From Peribacillus sp. Bi96 (GTDB taxonomy: Bacteria > Bacillota > Bacilli > Bacillales > DSM-1321), in contig NZ_CAKKLV010000012.1 in NCBI RefSeq assembly GCF_918698115.1, forward strand, positions 1 to 64,000: a stretch of DNA of 64,000 bases, written 5' to 3'. The notes beneath the pieces are model-generated. The model saw only the letters and a list, made by a program, of their open reading frames with translations, was not told the origin of the DNA and made no database searches. Of the stretch, positions 9,181-18,869 are shown in pieces. How positions within the stretch are numbered: position 1 is the first letter of the stretch; every line of letters begins with the position of its first letter. The position numbers and the translations under genes are program-made.

Positions 9181-9964
9181 AGTTCCCCGCACCGCGGTAT
9201 CTCTTCACTCCCTGATTCCATATGAAAACGGATATCATGAAAAAGGCAACCCCGATTACAGGTGTGGCAAATGCATATGCATACCACTCTTCTTTTCTAA
9301 GGAAATAAGATGCAGGATACACGCCAACAAACGCGAATGGCAGCACCCATGTAAGGACAAAACGAATGACCTTATTATAAATATCAACAGGATAGCGTCC
9401 GTAGTTCCCGATATTGTACATCATGGGCATGATGGAAGTTTTCGCATCAGACCAGAACCCGATGCTTGCTATTGCAACGAAAATGGCTGCATAAGCAAGA
9501 GCCCCTCCTATTGCAAAAATGATGAAAAGAATCGGATCATACCACGCAAGCTCCAGATCCAATTTAACCCCTGAATAGAATATAATGATCAAACCGGTCA
9601 CAACACCAAATAACGCTTCAAGCTCGATTCTTTCTAATATGACTTGAAACAAGCTATGAATCGGCCTTGTTAATATCCGGTCCATCTCCCCTTTGACGAT
9701 ATAGCGATCATTGAAATCCCAGATATTGAAAAAGGCTGAAAAAAGGGCGAATGGAATAAGGAAGAATCCATATATGAATATGATTTCTTCACGGCTCCAA
9801 CCGCTTAAAAATTGTGTATGTCCAAAAACGACTAAGATAAATACCAGATTCACGACCTGATTCAGCAGGTCAGATAGGATTTCCATGAAGAAATCGGCTC
9901 TATACTGCAATCTTGTTTTCATATACTGACTCACATATTGAAAAAACATCGATACATAAAACAT
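9179..9964 (-). CDS. ABC-2 type transporter permease (second subunit)
   Basis: 261 residues with about six membrane segments, of the ABC-2 permease type (DUF990-like). The segment GEMDRILTRPIHSLFQVI is typical of that family. The start at 9964 (MFYVSMFF) was chosen because AAGGGGG lies about eight bases upstream; an earlier ATG would overlap the preceding gene. Last gene of a three-gene exporter with an ATPase and another permease; only four bases separate it from the upstream permease stop. The substrate is unknown; related systems export lipids, antibiotics or polysaccharide precursors. Confidence 0.85.
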   Translation of the reverse strand: MFYVSMFFQYVSQYMKTRLQYRADFFMEILSDLLNQVVNLVFILVVFGHTQFLSGWSREEIIFIYGFFLIPFALFSAFFNIWDFNDRYIVKGEMDRILTRPIHSLFQVILERIELEALFGVVTGLIIIFYSGVKLDLELAWYDPILFIIFAIGGALAYAAIFVAIASIGFWSDAKTSIMPMMYNIGNYGRYPVDIYNKVIRFVLTWVLPFAFVGVYPASYFLRKEEWYAYAFATPVIGVAFFMISVFIWNQGVKRYRGAGN

Positions 9965-9968
9965 CCCA

Positions 9969-10760
9969 TCAACCCCCTTGAACAATCAGCTGTTTTTTCG
10001 CGACTATCCATAAAAGCTGAATCGGTATAATGAGAATGATAACCCAAATTAACTGCTGTAATAGTGCCATGCCAATTTCGCCTGAACTGTACCCATTCGT
10101 AAAAATCATGCTTGGTACATAACTGATCCCCTGAAATGGCAAGTATTTCATCACTTCCTGCGCCCATATCGGGTAGAAACTGATGGGCAGCAACAGACCG
10201 GAAAATAAATCGATGATGACCCTTTTAGCCCGAATCAACCCAGCATTATTATATAAGAAAAAAGTAGTGATTCCCGTCAATAAGTTAATTTGTGTATTGA
10301 TGATGAAGCTGAACAGCAAGGAAATGGCGAATATCCCCCACGTTGCCGGCTCATGCGGCAATTCGATAGGAAAAATGAAAGCCACCAGCAGCATGCCCGG
10401 AATCGAAAAGAAGAAGAAACGGAATATCCCTTCCCCAAGTCCTTGCATCGTTTTCATGCCTAAATAGTTATAAGGCCTGATCATTTCAATGGCGACCTTG
10501 CCGTCCTTTATCTCATTGGCAATTTCGCGGTCAATATTATTGAAATAAAAAGCACGTGCCATCCAAGCAACCGCGACATAAGTGGTCATCTGCATACTTG
10601 AAAGTCCTTCAATGGAGCTTTTTTCTCCATATATCGCATTCCATAAGAAATAATAAGCACCGATATTAATGCTATAAATTAAAATGCCTGTATAATAATC
10701 CGTTCGATACGCAAGCATCATCAAAAAACGCATGCGGATCATCGCTAAATACTTCCCCAT
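9969..10760 (-). CDS. ABC-2 type transporter permease (first subunit)
   Basis: 263 residues with six predicted membrane helices. It begins with an amphipathic N-terminal stretch (MGKYLAMIRMRFLMMLAYRTDYYTG) and carries the family-type loop DREIANEIKDGKVAIEMIRPYNYL between helices. It pairs with the downstream permease to form the membrane part of an ABC-2 exporter powered by the ATPase at 10809-11816. The start is supported by a purine-rich GGGAGAGGG just upstream. No substrate can be inferred. Confidence 0.85.
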   Translation of the reverse strand: MGKYLAMIRMRFLMMLAYRTDYYTGILIYSINIGAYYFLWNAIYGEKSSIEGLSSMQMTTYVAVAWMARAFYFNNIDREIANEIKDGKVAIEMIRPYNYLGMKTMQGLGEGIFRFFFFSIPGMLLVAFIFPIELPHEPATWGIFAISLLFSFIINTQINLLTGITTFFLYNNAGLIRAKRVIIDLFSGLLLPISFYPIWAQEVMKYLPFQGISYVPSMIFTNGYSSGEIGMALLQQLIWVIILIIPIQLLWIVAKKQLIVQGG

Positions 10761-10808
10761 GGCCCTCTCCCTTCTTGATAGACACGTTGTTTCTTAATGA
10801 TAAGAGAG

Positions 10809-11816
10809 TCAGACAGTGCCTTCTTCGTAAATATTTCGAACAATCTCTTCGATGGACGTTTCATGAATTTTGATGTCCTTTATTTTAAAATGCGATACGA
10901 CAGCTGAAACAAGCTGTGAAATATGATCACTTTCTTCCTTCAACAAAGCAATGTACGTTTGATTTTTCTCATCATAAACCCAGTTTGCGTCAAATGGGAG
11001 CGGTAAGGATCGCAATTCCTGTAAGGCAACCGGCTCGATAAATTGAAAATGGATCTGTTTTTCCTCAGCCCAGTTATCTTTTAAACTCTGCAATTCCCCA
11101 TCATAAATGATTTGTCCTTCATCAAGCATGATTACACGCTCACACAATGCCTCGATGTCACCTAAATCATGGGTGGTCAAAAGGATTGTCGTATTGTATT
11201 TCTCATTGATTTCTTTCAGGAACTCACGAATCTTCATCTTCACGAGTACGTCAAGGCCTATTGTCGGCTCATCCAGGAACAGCAAAGGCGGATTGTGGAT
11301 CAATGCTGCCGCAAGTTCGCAGCGCATTCGCTGCCCAAGCGAGAGTTTACGCACTGGCTTGTCAAGCAAAGGACCGATATCGAGCGTCTTGATGACATGT
11401 TCCATATGATCGCTATATTGTTCATCCGTTACTTTATAGACTTTTTTTAGCAGTCTGAAGGATTCTTGAACGGCAATATCCCACCAAAGCTGTGACCGCT
11501 GACCAAATACGACCCCGATTGTCTGCGTGAACTTTTCTCTTTCTTTATGTGGGTTCATGCCATTTACCGTGATTTCACCTGCTGTTGGTTCCAAAATGCC
11601 CGTCAGCATTTTGATCGTGGTCGATTTCCCTGCTCCATTTTCCCCGATATAAGCTACCATCTCACCTTTTTTTACAGTAAAATTGATATCATTGACGGCA
11701 GGGACGATTTTATAATTTCTTGTTAGTAAATCCCGGAAGGCACCCTTTAACCCTGAACGGCTTGATGCCGACTTAAATTCCTTCCGCAGCTGTTTCACTT
11801 GAATTGCATCACTCAT
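10809..11816 (-). CDS. ABC exporter ATP-binding protein (NatA/CcmA type)
   Basis: 335 residues. Walker A is GENGAGKSTTIKML (about 57-70), the signature is LSLGQRMRCELAAAL, and Walker B is PLLFLDEPTIGLD, followed by the switch His in LLTTHDLGD. A C-terminal extension of about 90 residues is usual in this exporter class. It is the first gene of the operon with two ABC-2 permeases; GGAGG precedes its ATG. It energises export of an unknown compound from the cytosol. Confidence 0.93.
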   Translation of the reverse strand: MSDAIQVKQLRKEFKSASSRSGLKGAFRDLLTRNYKIVPAVNDINFTVKKGEMVAYIGENGAGKSTTIKMLTGILEPTAGEITVNGMNPHKEREKFTQTIGVVFGQRSQLWWDIAVQESFRLLKKVYKVTDEQYSDHMEHVIKTLDIGPLLDKPVRKLSLGQRMRCELAAALIHNPPLLFLDEPTIGLDVLVKMKIREFLKEINEKYNTTILLTTHDLGDIEALCERVIMLDEGQIIYDGELQSLKDNWAEEKQIHFQFIEPVALQELRSLPLPFDANWVYDEKNQTYIALLKEESDHISQLVSAVVSHFKIKDIKIHETSIEEIVRNIYEEGTV

Positions 11817-11966
11817 CCTGTTAAATCCTCCGTAATCTCTTGTCCTAATGCATTAGTTTATCCAACCTCAGCTTTTTAGACAATAAAAATGCCTGGATTT
11901 CGTGTACCATTTTAAAGGGGGAATCCAGACGAGTACGAATACACATACAAAGGAGACTATTATGCT

Positions 11967-12287
11967 ATGAATATTAAAAAATTATTACTTTCCCAAATCG
12001 AAAAGGTCGTCCTCGGCCTTCAATATGACTTCCTTTACGAAGATGAATATGGTGAATTATTATGCCAGGTCATCAAAAGGGATTCCTCTGGATCGATAGA
12101 AAGCACCCCCATAAGTTTCCACCTTCATATTAATGAAGAAAAAGGCACCGGCCAACTTATCTATTACCAAACCGAGGGAGAAATAAACCGCCAAACCTTC
12201 GATATCGAAAACCCTGCCACCATCTTGGCCATTCTTACTTTCATAACCGGGGTTTTGGGATCTGACTCTATTTCCCAAACAAAATAA
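11967..12287 (+). CDS. Hypothetical small protein
   Basis: 106 residues, soluble, no recognised domain. The N-terminal half is charged and the C-terminal end is hydrophobic (TILAILTFITGVLGSD), possibly membrane-associated. AAGGAG lies about 11 bases upstream of the ATG. A three-codon ATG-CTA-TGA frame at 11962-11970 overlaps the start; this may be chance. It stands alone between the divergent ABC operon and gsaB. I do not recognise the family. Confidence 0.65.
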   Translation: MNIKKLLLSQIEKVVLGLQYDFLYEDEYGELLCQVIKRDSSGSIESTPISFHLHINEEKGTGQLIYYQTEGEINRQTFDIENPATILAILTFITGVLGSDSISQTK

Positions 12288-12289
12288 AG

Positions 12290-12342
12290 GATCAGGAATC
12301 CTGCGGTTTCTAAGGCCGCAACGTTTCATTAAGGACCTGATC
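12290..12342 (+). other. Structured inverted-repeat element before gsaB
   Basis: An outer stem GATCAGG/CCTGATC, extended inward by TCC/GGA past an AA bulge, encloses a hairpin TGCGG...CCGCA. There is no T-run after it, so it is not a standard terminator. It lies just after the hypothetical gene and about 90 bp before gsaB. Function unknown. Confidence 0.45.
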
Positions 12343-12430
12343 ACATTACCTAGGCTTTTGCCCCGGATTTCCGGACGAAAAAGTGCTATGATTAAGAAGA
12401 ATATGTTTGTATTTTTAGGAGGTTTTAAGA

Positions 12431-13720
12431 TTGGATTTTAGTAATTCGGAGCTTTTACATAAAGAGGCACTGGAACATATCGTCGGTGGGGTGAACAGCC
12501 CATCCCGCTCTTACAAAGCAGTAGGCGGCGGTTCACCAGTTGTCATGGATCATGCCAAAGGCGCTTATTTCTGGGATGTTGATGGCAATAAATATATCGA
12601 CTATTTAGCTGCATATGGACCGATCATAACAGGGCATGCACATCCACATATTACGGAGGCCATCGTAAAAGCGGCAGAAACGGGCGTTTTATACGGCACA
12701 CCGACAAAACACGAAGTCAAATTTGCCAAAATGTTGAAAGAAGCAATGCCTTCCCTTGATAAAGTTCGCTTCACCAATTCAGGAACTGAGTCTGTCATGT
12801 CCACCATCCGTGTGGCACGCGCTTACACTGGACGCGACAAGATCATCAAGTTTGCCGGCTGTTACCATGGTCACTCCGACCTTGTTCTTGTCGCTGCAGG
12901 TTCCGGCCCGGCCACACTAGGTACACCGGATTCTGCTGGCGTCCCAAAAAGTATCGCACAAGAAGTGATCACGGTACCTTTCAATGATATCGAACCGTTT
13001 AAAGAAGCATTGAATAAGTGGGGCAACGAAATTGCAGGCGTACTGGTTGAACCGATCGTCGGCAACTTTGGAATCGTCGAACCACGACCTGGCTTCCTGG
13101 AAGAAGTCATATCTTTATCTCACGAAGCCGGATCACTCGTCATTTTCGACGAAGTCATCACAGCTTTCCGCTTCATGTACGGAGGGGCACAGGACTTCTT
13201 GGGAATTCAACCCGATTTGACAGCCCTTGGAAAAATCATCGGCGGTGGACTTCCAATCGGTGCCTATGGCGGCAAAAAAGAGATCATGGAAACTGTCGCA
13301 CCGCTTGGTCCAGCCTATCAAGCAGGTACGATGGCTGGAAATCCTGCTTCCATGCTTTCCGGCATAGCTTGCTTAGAGGTACTTAAAGAAGAGGGTCTGT
13401 ACGATGAGCTTGATCGATTAGGAAAAATCCTTGAAGAAGGCATCCTGAAAGCGGCTAGCCAATATAATGTCCCAATCACCATCAACCGCCTTAAAGGGGC
13501 ATTGACGATTTATTTCACGACAGAAACGATTGAAAACTATGAGCAGGCGGAAAATACCGATGGCGAAATGTTTGCGAAGTTCTTCAAACTCATGCTCAAC
13601 CAGGGCATCAATTTGGCACCTTCGAAATACGAAGCCTGGTTCTTGACAATAGCTCACACGGATGATGATATCGCGTATACTCTAAAAGCGGTTGAACATG
13701 CATTCAAAAACCTGATTTAA
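12431..13720 (+). CDS. gsaB: Glutamate-1-semialdehyde 2,1-aminomutase
   Basis: 429 residues starting at TTG, eight bases after AGGAGG. A class-III aminotransferase fold with the PLP-binding lysine at residue 268 in [16 protein letters not shown]. The HemL-type motifs [20 protein letters not shown] and GCYHGHSD are clear. It converts glutamate-1-semialdehyde to 5-aminolevulinate in tetrapyrrole synthesis. Named gsaB rather than hemL because its position beside the ygaE/ygaD genes and bcp/perR matches the second B. subtilis paralog, outside the hem operon. A terminator follows. Confidence 0.95.
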   Translation: MDFSNSELLHKEALEHIVGGVNSPSRSYKAVGGGSPVVMDHAKGAYFWDVDGNKYIDYLAAYGPIITGHAHPHITEAIVKAAETGVLYGTPTKHEVKFAKMLKEAMPSLDKVRFTNSGTESVMSTIRVARAYTGRDKIIKFAGCYHGHSDLVLVAAGSGPATLGTPDSAGVPKSIAQEVITVPFNDIEPFKEALNKWGNEIAGVLVEPIVGNFGIVEPRPGFLEEVISLSHEAGSLVIFDEVITAFRFMYGGAQDFLGIQPDLTALGKIIGGGLPIGAYGGKKEIMETVAPLGPAYQAGTMAGNPASMLSGIACLEVLKEEGLYDELDRLGKILEEGILKAASQYNVPITINRLKGALTIYFTTETIENYEQAENTDGEMFAKFFKLMLNQGINLAPSKYEAWFLTIAHTDDDIAYTLKAVEHAFKNLI

Positions 13721-13755
13721 GAAATAAAAATAGAATAATTATGCAATATTTATAC

Positions 13756-13790
13756 ACCCCCAGGATATACATGATTCTTGGGGGGTTCTT
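13756..13790 (+). terminator. Terminator after gsaB
   Basis: ACCCCCAGGA pairs with TTCTTGGGGGGT (one bulge), followed by TTCTT. It marks the end of the gsaB transcript before the glutamate synthase-like gene. Confidence 0.75.
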
Positions 13791-14034
13791 AATTCCCATG
13801 TAATATATCGTTATAATTGGCCTTTGAAGCCTTTTTCCTCGAAAATCCCATCCATTCCAGCATCCAAACCATTGTATAAAAAATTGATTTCTGAATATTT
13901 AAATGATATGATATGGATACATTTATATACAATTAATCAATTTCTTTCAATCTATCAAGAACTTGGACTTATTGTTCGGGTTTACTAATATTTCCGTCAT
14001 TAAAATCAAATGCTACAGGAGGTGAAAGGCAGAA

Positions 14035-14052
14035 AATAAGGGTAACCTTATT
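14035..14052 (+). promoter_or_regulatory. GNRA-type hairpin between Shine-Dalgarno and start of the glutamate synthase-like gene
   Basis: AATAAGG and CCTTATT form a perfect 7-bp stem with loop GTAA, which as RNA is a GNRA tetraloop. It sits between a strong AGGAGGTG (14017-14024) and the ATG at 14065, a gap otherwise too long for initiation. It may be a translational control hairpin or a protein-binding palindrome. Confidence 0.4.
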
Positions 14053-14064
14053 CAAGCCACTCAT

Positions 14065-17000
14065 ATGACCCAACAATGGACACCTGCTACATTCAAAGAA
14101 TTTTACAAAGAAGAACATGATGCCTGCGGAATCGTTTCCTGCATCGAGAAAAAGAAAATCCCTACAAACGAAAACATCTTTGCCTGTATCGACGCCCTGG
14201 TTAAAATGAACCATCGCTGTGGCTTCATCAACGGCGAGGGTGACGGCGCGGGCATCCATATTGATATTCCACGAGCTCTTTGGAAAAAGAAGCTTGAAGC
14301 GATAAATATCGATTCAACCATCGTCGATCAGGGCTCCTTCATTGTCGGGCACTTATTTTTAAGCAAAAAAACAGAAGCGAACGACTTAAAAATCGAGGTC
14401 AAAGAGAAGTTGCTTCAACATGGTCTTTCCTTGGTTTTCGAAACGGATAAAGCTTACCGTTCTGAAGCATTGGGACCGATTGCCATTCAAGAAGACCCGG
14501 TGTTCTGGCAATTTGCCTGTTCTTCCACCATCGAAAGCGACCAGGAACTTTCGAACGTTCTTTTTGAGCTGACTTCCGACATCGAAAAAAGTGATTTTAT
14601 CCATGTTGCTTCTTTAAGCCAGCATCATGCTGTCTACAAAGTAATGGGGGCGGGGGATACGCTTCCTGCCTATTATCTTGATCTTGCAGACCCTTTAGCT
14701 GCATCCACCATGACACTGGGACATAATCGTTTTTCAACTAATACTCTATCAAGCTTCTTCCGGGTCCAGCCTTTCAGTGTACTTGGTCATAATGGGGAAA
14801 TCAATACGATTGCCAAATTGCGTGATGAAGCGAAAATGATCGGAGTTCCCATCGCTAAAGACGGAAGCGACTCACAGGATTTAAACAAAACGATCGAAAC
14901 ATTCATCTGCCGTCATAGCTACTCTTTATTTGAAGCTGTCGACCTGATGTTCCCGCCAATCATTAATGAAATCAAGGAATATCCGGATCACTTACAAGAC
15001 TTATATACGTATTTACGGGAAGCATGGGGGCATTTTGCACAAGGTCCAGCGGGGATCATCTCCCGTTTCGGTGATGAAGCCGTGTTCTCTGTCGACTCTT
15101 TAGGCCTGCGTCCTTTATGGAATATTGAAACGGAATCATCCTATATGTTCACTTCTGAACCAGGAATCATCCCTTCCAGTGAATATACCGGAGATCCAAA
15201 ACCGATGGGTCCAGGGGAAAAAGTAGGTTTGAAATGGAACGGCGACCGTATTGAAATGTACACCTACAAGGATTACCAGGATAAAGTTTTCGAACTCTTC
15301 AATAATCGTTTCGTCCTTTCCAATGACCGCGTCCGCTTGCAGCCGCAAGTTTTTGAAAAGGTGGTCACCATGACTAACACTCAAGCCATTCATAATGGTC
15401 AGTATAAAGCCTTTGGCTGGGAAAGGGAGCACGTTCAATTGGTAGAACAGATGGCCGAAAAAGGTGCTGAGCCCATTCGTTCACTTGGTCATGATGCGCC
15501 ACTGGCAGCACTTAATCCACAACGGACCAACATTGCAGATTTCATTAAGGAAAGTGTGGCCGTTGTAACTAACCCTGCAATCGACCGGGATCGGGAAACC
15601 GAGCATTTCTCAACAAGAACCATCATTGGCAGACGGCCTTCCCTATTCGAAGCGAATAAGGCCGGAAAAGTTACGGAGCTGCTAACTCCCTTATTAATTG
15701 AAGGAATAACGGGCTATGAATGCTCATCCACCGTTTCACAGCCAAGCTATGATCAATTCATTAAATATAACCAAGATCAAAAACTCGTACATTTCATTTC
15801 AAGCACCTTCAAAGAGGATGAAAGCATCACGGATGCCTTAACCAGGATTACGGATGAAGCGGTCCATGCAGTGGACGAAGGAAAAACACTGCTCGTTCTT
15901 GATGATGCCCTTGCCCATCAAAACGGCAACCTTTGGCTTGACCCCCACCTTGTTACTTCAGCGGTCGATCAAGCATTGGTCGATACAGGCAAGCGTCGGG
16001 ATTGTTCCATCCTTTTACGTTCTGCGTCGCTAAGGTCACTGCATGATATCATCGTCTCTTATGGGCTAGGGGCCAACTTGATCAGCCCATATTATATGTT
16101 CCTTTCCTTATCTTCAGATGATCTTAAGGGGGTTACCAATCTATATAACTCCTTGACGAAAGGCCTTGAAAAGGTTATCTCCACCATCGGCATCCATGAG
16201 CTGCGCGGTTATGGAAGACTTTTCTCAAGCATCGGGTTACATGAGGAAATCGCGAAATATTTAAATGTGGCTAACTTCTTTGGTTCAAATGATCTAGACT
16301 ACAATTTTGATAGTATCAAGGCTGATGCCATTCAGCGTGCTGAGGATTATGGCAATGAAAAAGAACGGATGGGAAAAACGTTCCATTTGTTTCCAAGGAT
16401 TTGGAAGTCGATCGGGGAAGTAGCTTCAACCGGGGACTACGACGCTTATCGCGAAAAGATTACCGAACAGGAAGAATCAAATCCTACGGCGATCCGCCAT
16501 TTAACATCATTAAAAACTTCAGATACTTCCATCCCTTCTGAAGAAGTCAGTCTTTCAATCGGCGAACAGGAACTGCCGTTCGTCATAGCCTCCATGTCCT
16601 TTGGCTCGCAAAATGAGATTGCTTTCCGGGCTTACGCAGAGGCTGCCGAGCGTTTAGGCATGATCAGCATGAATGGTGAAGGTGGAGAAATCAAGGATAT
16701 GCTGGGCAAGTACCCAAAATCCCGTGGACAGCAAATCGCTTCCGGCCGTTTCGGTGTCAATGCAGAACTCTTGAACTCTTCAAATCTATTGGAAATTAAG
16801 ATCGGGCAAGGGGCAAAACCTGGTGAGGGCGGTCACCTTCCCGGTTCCAAGGTCACAGCGAAAATCGCAGAAGCACGGAATGCAACAATCGGTTCCGACT
16901 TGATCTCCCCTTCCAATAACCATGACATTTATTCAATTGAAGATTTGGCCCAAATGATTCATGAGTTAAAAACGGCAAACGACAAGGCAAAAGTTGCCGT

Positions 17001-18537
17001 CAAAGTACCGGTCGTTCCAAACATTGGTACAATTGCGGTCGGCGTAGCCAAAGCAGGGGCAGATATCATTACGCTCTCTGGTTTTGATGGTGGAACAGGC
17101 GCGGCCAGGATTCATGCACTCGCACATGTCGGTCTCCCAGTTGAGATTGGTGTGAAAGCCGCCCATAATGCGCTGCTTGAGTCGGGCATTCGCCAAAACG
17201 TTGAAATTTGGGCTGACGGTGGGTTAAAAAGCTCAATGGATATATTGAAATTAATGTTGCTTGGGGCAAACCGTGTAGGCTTTGGAACCCTTTCGATGAT
17301 TGCCGTCGGCTGTACAACGTGCCGCGGGTGTCACCTTGATACGTGCCATGTCGGCATCGCCACTCAAATCGAATCGGAAGCACAAGCGAAAGAACACGGG
17401 CTGCGCCGTTTTGTTCCACGAAAATTTGATTTAGCCGTTCAAGGTTTAACGAATATGTTCAGTGCATTTGCCAAAGAACTAAAAATGCTGACAGGATCTC
17501 TTGGAGTGAAGAATCCCCAAGACATTGTCGGACGCTCTGATTTGCTCCAGCAAGTTAAAGGTCAACAATCATTGGATTTAACCTATTTATTAAAAAATCT
17601 GGATATATCACCTTTCTCCCATAAAGAAACGGCGGCATATTTGAATGAGGGCTCCATGCAGATTGCTGTTGGCGCTGAATATCTGGATTCGCATGTAGAT
17701 GAGCTGCAGCAATCTCGCAGCTATAGCTCGATCACGTCCGAGCAGCGCGTACTCGGCAGCAGGGTATCCTGTCACCGCGTCAGGGGCAGACTTGACGGGT
17801 CTTACAAAAAGCTTCCCCCCGTTCACCTCTCCTACGAGGATGGCTCTATCCCGGGTAATGGACTTGGAGCATACAATACGGAGGGTATTTCGATCAGCGT
17901 GAATGGCGGCGCCCAGGATGGAATTGGCAAAACATCGATTGGCGGTAATATCGCCATCTTTAAATCTCCCGGAAAAGACGGGAAGTTCTACAATGGATCC
18001 GTCGGTAAGGGCTTTGGATATGGTGCACAGCACGGTCTTCTCATTGCCCAAGGTGATGCCGATGCCAGGGCGGGAATCCGGCTTTCCGGAGCCGATATGA
18101 TCATTGGAGGACTATTGAAACAGCCCCTTCCTGAAAAGGAAACCGGGAATATAGCGGTAACCTCCAACATTAAGGGATTCGCTTTTGAATACATGACAAA
18201 CGGAAGAGGTTTGGTTCTAGGTGATCCGGGTCCATGGATTTGCGCAGGAATGACCGGCGGTGTCGTTTATTTACGACAACAGCCTGAAGCTGGATTAACC
18301 AAAGAAGTTATTAAGAAACGGGTAGCGAAAGGGGCAAAGATCTCCATTGAGACCTTATCTGCAAAAGGCCTGCAGGACGTGGCCGAACTTCTTGGAAAAT
18401 ACACGGCCCTCTTGAAAGATCATGGCCAAACAGACGAAGCAACCTCTTTAGAGGCTCTTCTTCAAAATCCTGAAAAGCACTTCCTTCAGGTCGTTCCAGT
18501 TAAAGAGCAAGCTGATCCTGCTGTATCCACGGAGTGA
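14065..18537 (+). CDS. Glutamate synthase large-subunit-like protein (orphan)
   Basis: 1490 residues with the complete GltA/GltB layout: a propeptide ending at Cys21 (EEHDACGI, N-terminal nucleophile glutaminase), a central domain, an FMN-binding synthase domain (about 830-1200) and the C-terminal beta-helix. The 3Fe-4S cysteines are kept as CX5CX4C in GCTTCRGCHLDTC, with one extra Cys. Several normally fixed stretches differ (VKVPVVPNIGTIAVG in place of VKLVSEVGVGTIA), so this is a divergent paralog. No small (NADPH/FAD) subunit gene is near. It would make glutamate from 2-oxoglutarate and glutamine, perhaps with ferredoxin or a distant partner (inference). The ATG lacks a close ribosome site; AGGAGGTG is 40 bases upstream. 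B. subtilis has no such gene at this locus. Confidence 0.85.
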   Translation: MTQQWTPATFKEFYKEEHDACGIVSCIEKKKIPTNENIFACIDALVKMNHRCGFINGEGDGAGIHIDIPRALWKKKLEAINIDSTIVDQGSFIVGHLFLSKKTEANDLKIEVKEKLLQHGLSLVFETDKAYRSEALGPIAIQEDPVFWQFACSSTIESDQELSNVLFELTSDIEKSDFIHVASLSQHHAVYKVMGAGDTLPAYYLDLADPLAASTMTLGHNRFSTNTLSSFFRVQPFSVLGHNGEINTIAKLRDEAKMIGVPIAKDGSDSQDLNKTIETFICRHSYSLFEAVDLMFPPIINEIKEYPDHLQDLYTYLREAWGHFAQGPAGIISRFGDEAVFSVDSLGLRPLWNIETESSYMFTSEPGIIPSSEYTGDPKPMGPGEKVGLKWNGDRIEMYTYKDYQDKVFELFNNRFVLSNDRVRLQPQVFEKVVTMTNTQAIHNGQYKAFGWEREHVQLVEQMAEKGAEPIRSLGHDAPLAALNPQRTNIADFIKESVAVVTNPAIDRDRETEHFSTRTIIGRRPSLFEANKAGKVTELLTPLLIEGITGYECSSTVSQPSYDQFIKYNQDQKLVHFISSTFKEDESITDALTRITDEAVHAVDEGKTLLVLDDALAHQNGNLWLDPHLVTSAVDQALVDTGKRRDCSILLRSASLRSLHDIIVSYGLGANLISPYYMFLSLSSDDLKGVTNLYNSLTKGLEKVISTIGIHELRGYGRLFSSIGLHEEIAKYLNVANFFGSNDLDYNFDSIKADAIQRAEDYGNEKERMGKTFHLFPRIWKSIGEVASTGDYDAYREKITEQEESNPTAIRHLTSLKTSDTSIPSEEVSLSIGEQELPFVIASMSFGSQNEIAFRAYAEAAERLGMISMNGEGGEIKDMLGKYPKSRGQQIASGRFGVNAELLNSSNLLEIKIGQGAKPGEGGHLPGSKVTAKIAEARNATIGSDLISPSNNHDIYSIEDLAQMIHELKTANDKAKVAVKVPVVPNIGTIAVGVAKAGADIITLSGFDGGTGAARIHALAHVGLPVEIGVKAAHNALLESGIRQNVEIWADGGLKSSMDILKLMLLGANRVGFGTLSMIAVGCTTCRGCHLDTCHVGIATQIESEAQAKEHGLRRFVPRKFDLAVQGLTNMFSAFAKELKMLTGSLGVKNPQDIVGRSDLLQQVKGQQSLDLTYLLKNLDISPFSHKETAAYLNEGSMQIAVGAEYLDSHVDELQQSRSYSSITSEQRVLGSRVSCHRVRGRLDGSYKKLPPVHLSYEDGSIPGNGLGAYNTEGISISVNGGAQDGIGKTSIGGNIAIFKSPGKDGKFYNGSVGKGFGYGAQHGLLIAQGDADARAGIRLSGADMIIGGLLKQPLPEKETGNIAVTSNIKGFAFEYMTNGRGLVLGDPGPWICAGMTGGVVYLRQQPEAGLTKEVIKKRVAKGAKISIETLSAKGLQDVAELLGKYTALLKDHGQTDEATSLEALLQNPEKHFLQVVPVKEQADPAVSTE

Positions 18538-18558
18538 TACAGCAAACATATTTCATTT

Positions 18559-18595
18559 AAAAACTGATGCTCTTCAATTCGAGCATCAGTTTTTT
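18559..18595 (+). terminator. Terminator after the glutamate synthase-like gene
   Basis: AAAACTGATGCTC and GAGCATCAGTTTT form a perfect stem with an 8-base loop, ending in six T residues. Confidence 0.92.
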
Positions 18596-18869
18596 CCAAT
18601 CTTATACCTCTTGGATAGTCTTAGACTCACGGAAAACCACAGCTTAAAACCATCATGAAATTGCCCATATATTCTTTATATATTAAACTTGAATTTACCT
18701 ATTGTATCTCAAAGGAAAATCCTGTATATTACTTTTTGTTTACATCATCACATTTTAGTGTAAAGTACTAACAAATAAGTTAGAATACAACTTTAAGAAT
18801 AGGCTATATATAAATAGAGCCTTTTCTTATCCTGAACCATTAAATAACAAAGAAAGGATTAACCTATAT
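18596..18869. other. Gene-free stretch before ygaE
   Basis: AT-rich, with no supported reading frame. It holds a weak promoter candidate (TTTACA near 18740 with TAAAGT about 16 bp later) and a short AGGCT/AGCCT hairpin followed by TTTTCTT at 18802-18832 that could act as a weak attenuator. Neither is certain. Confidence 0.35.
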
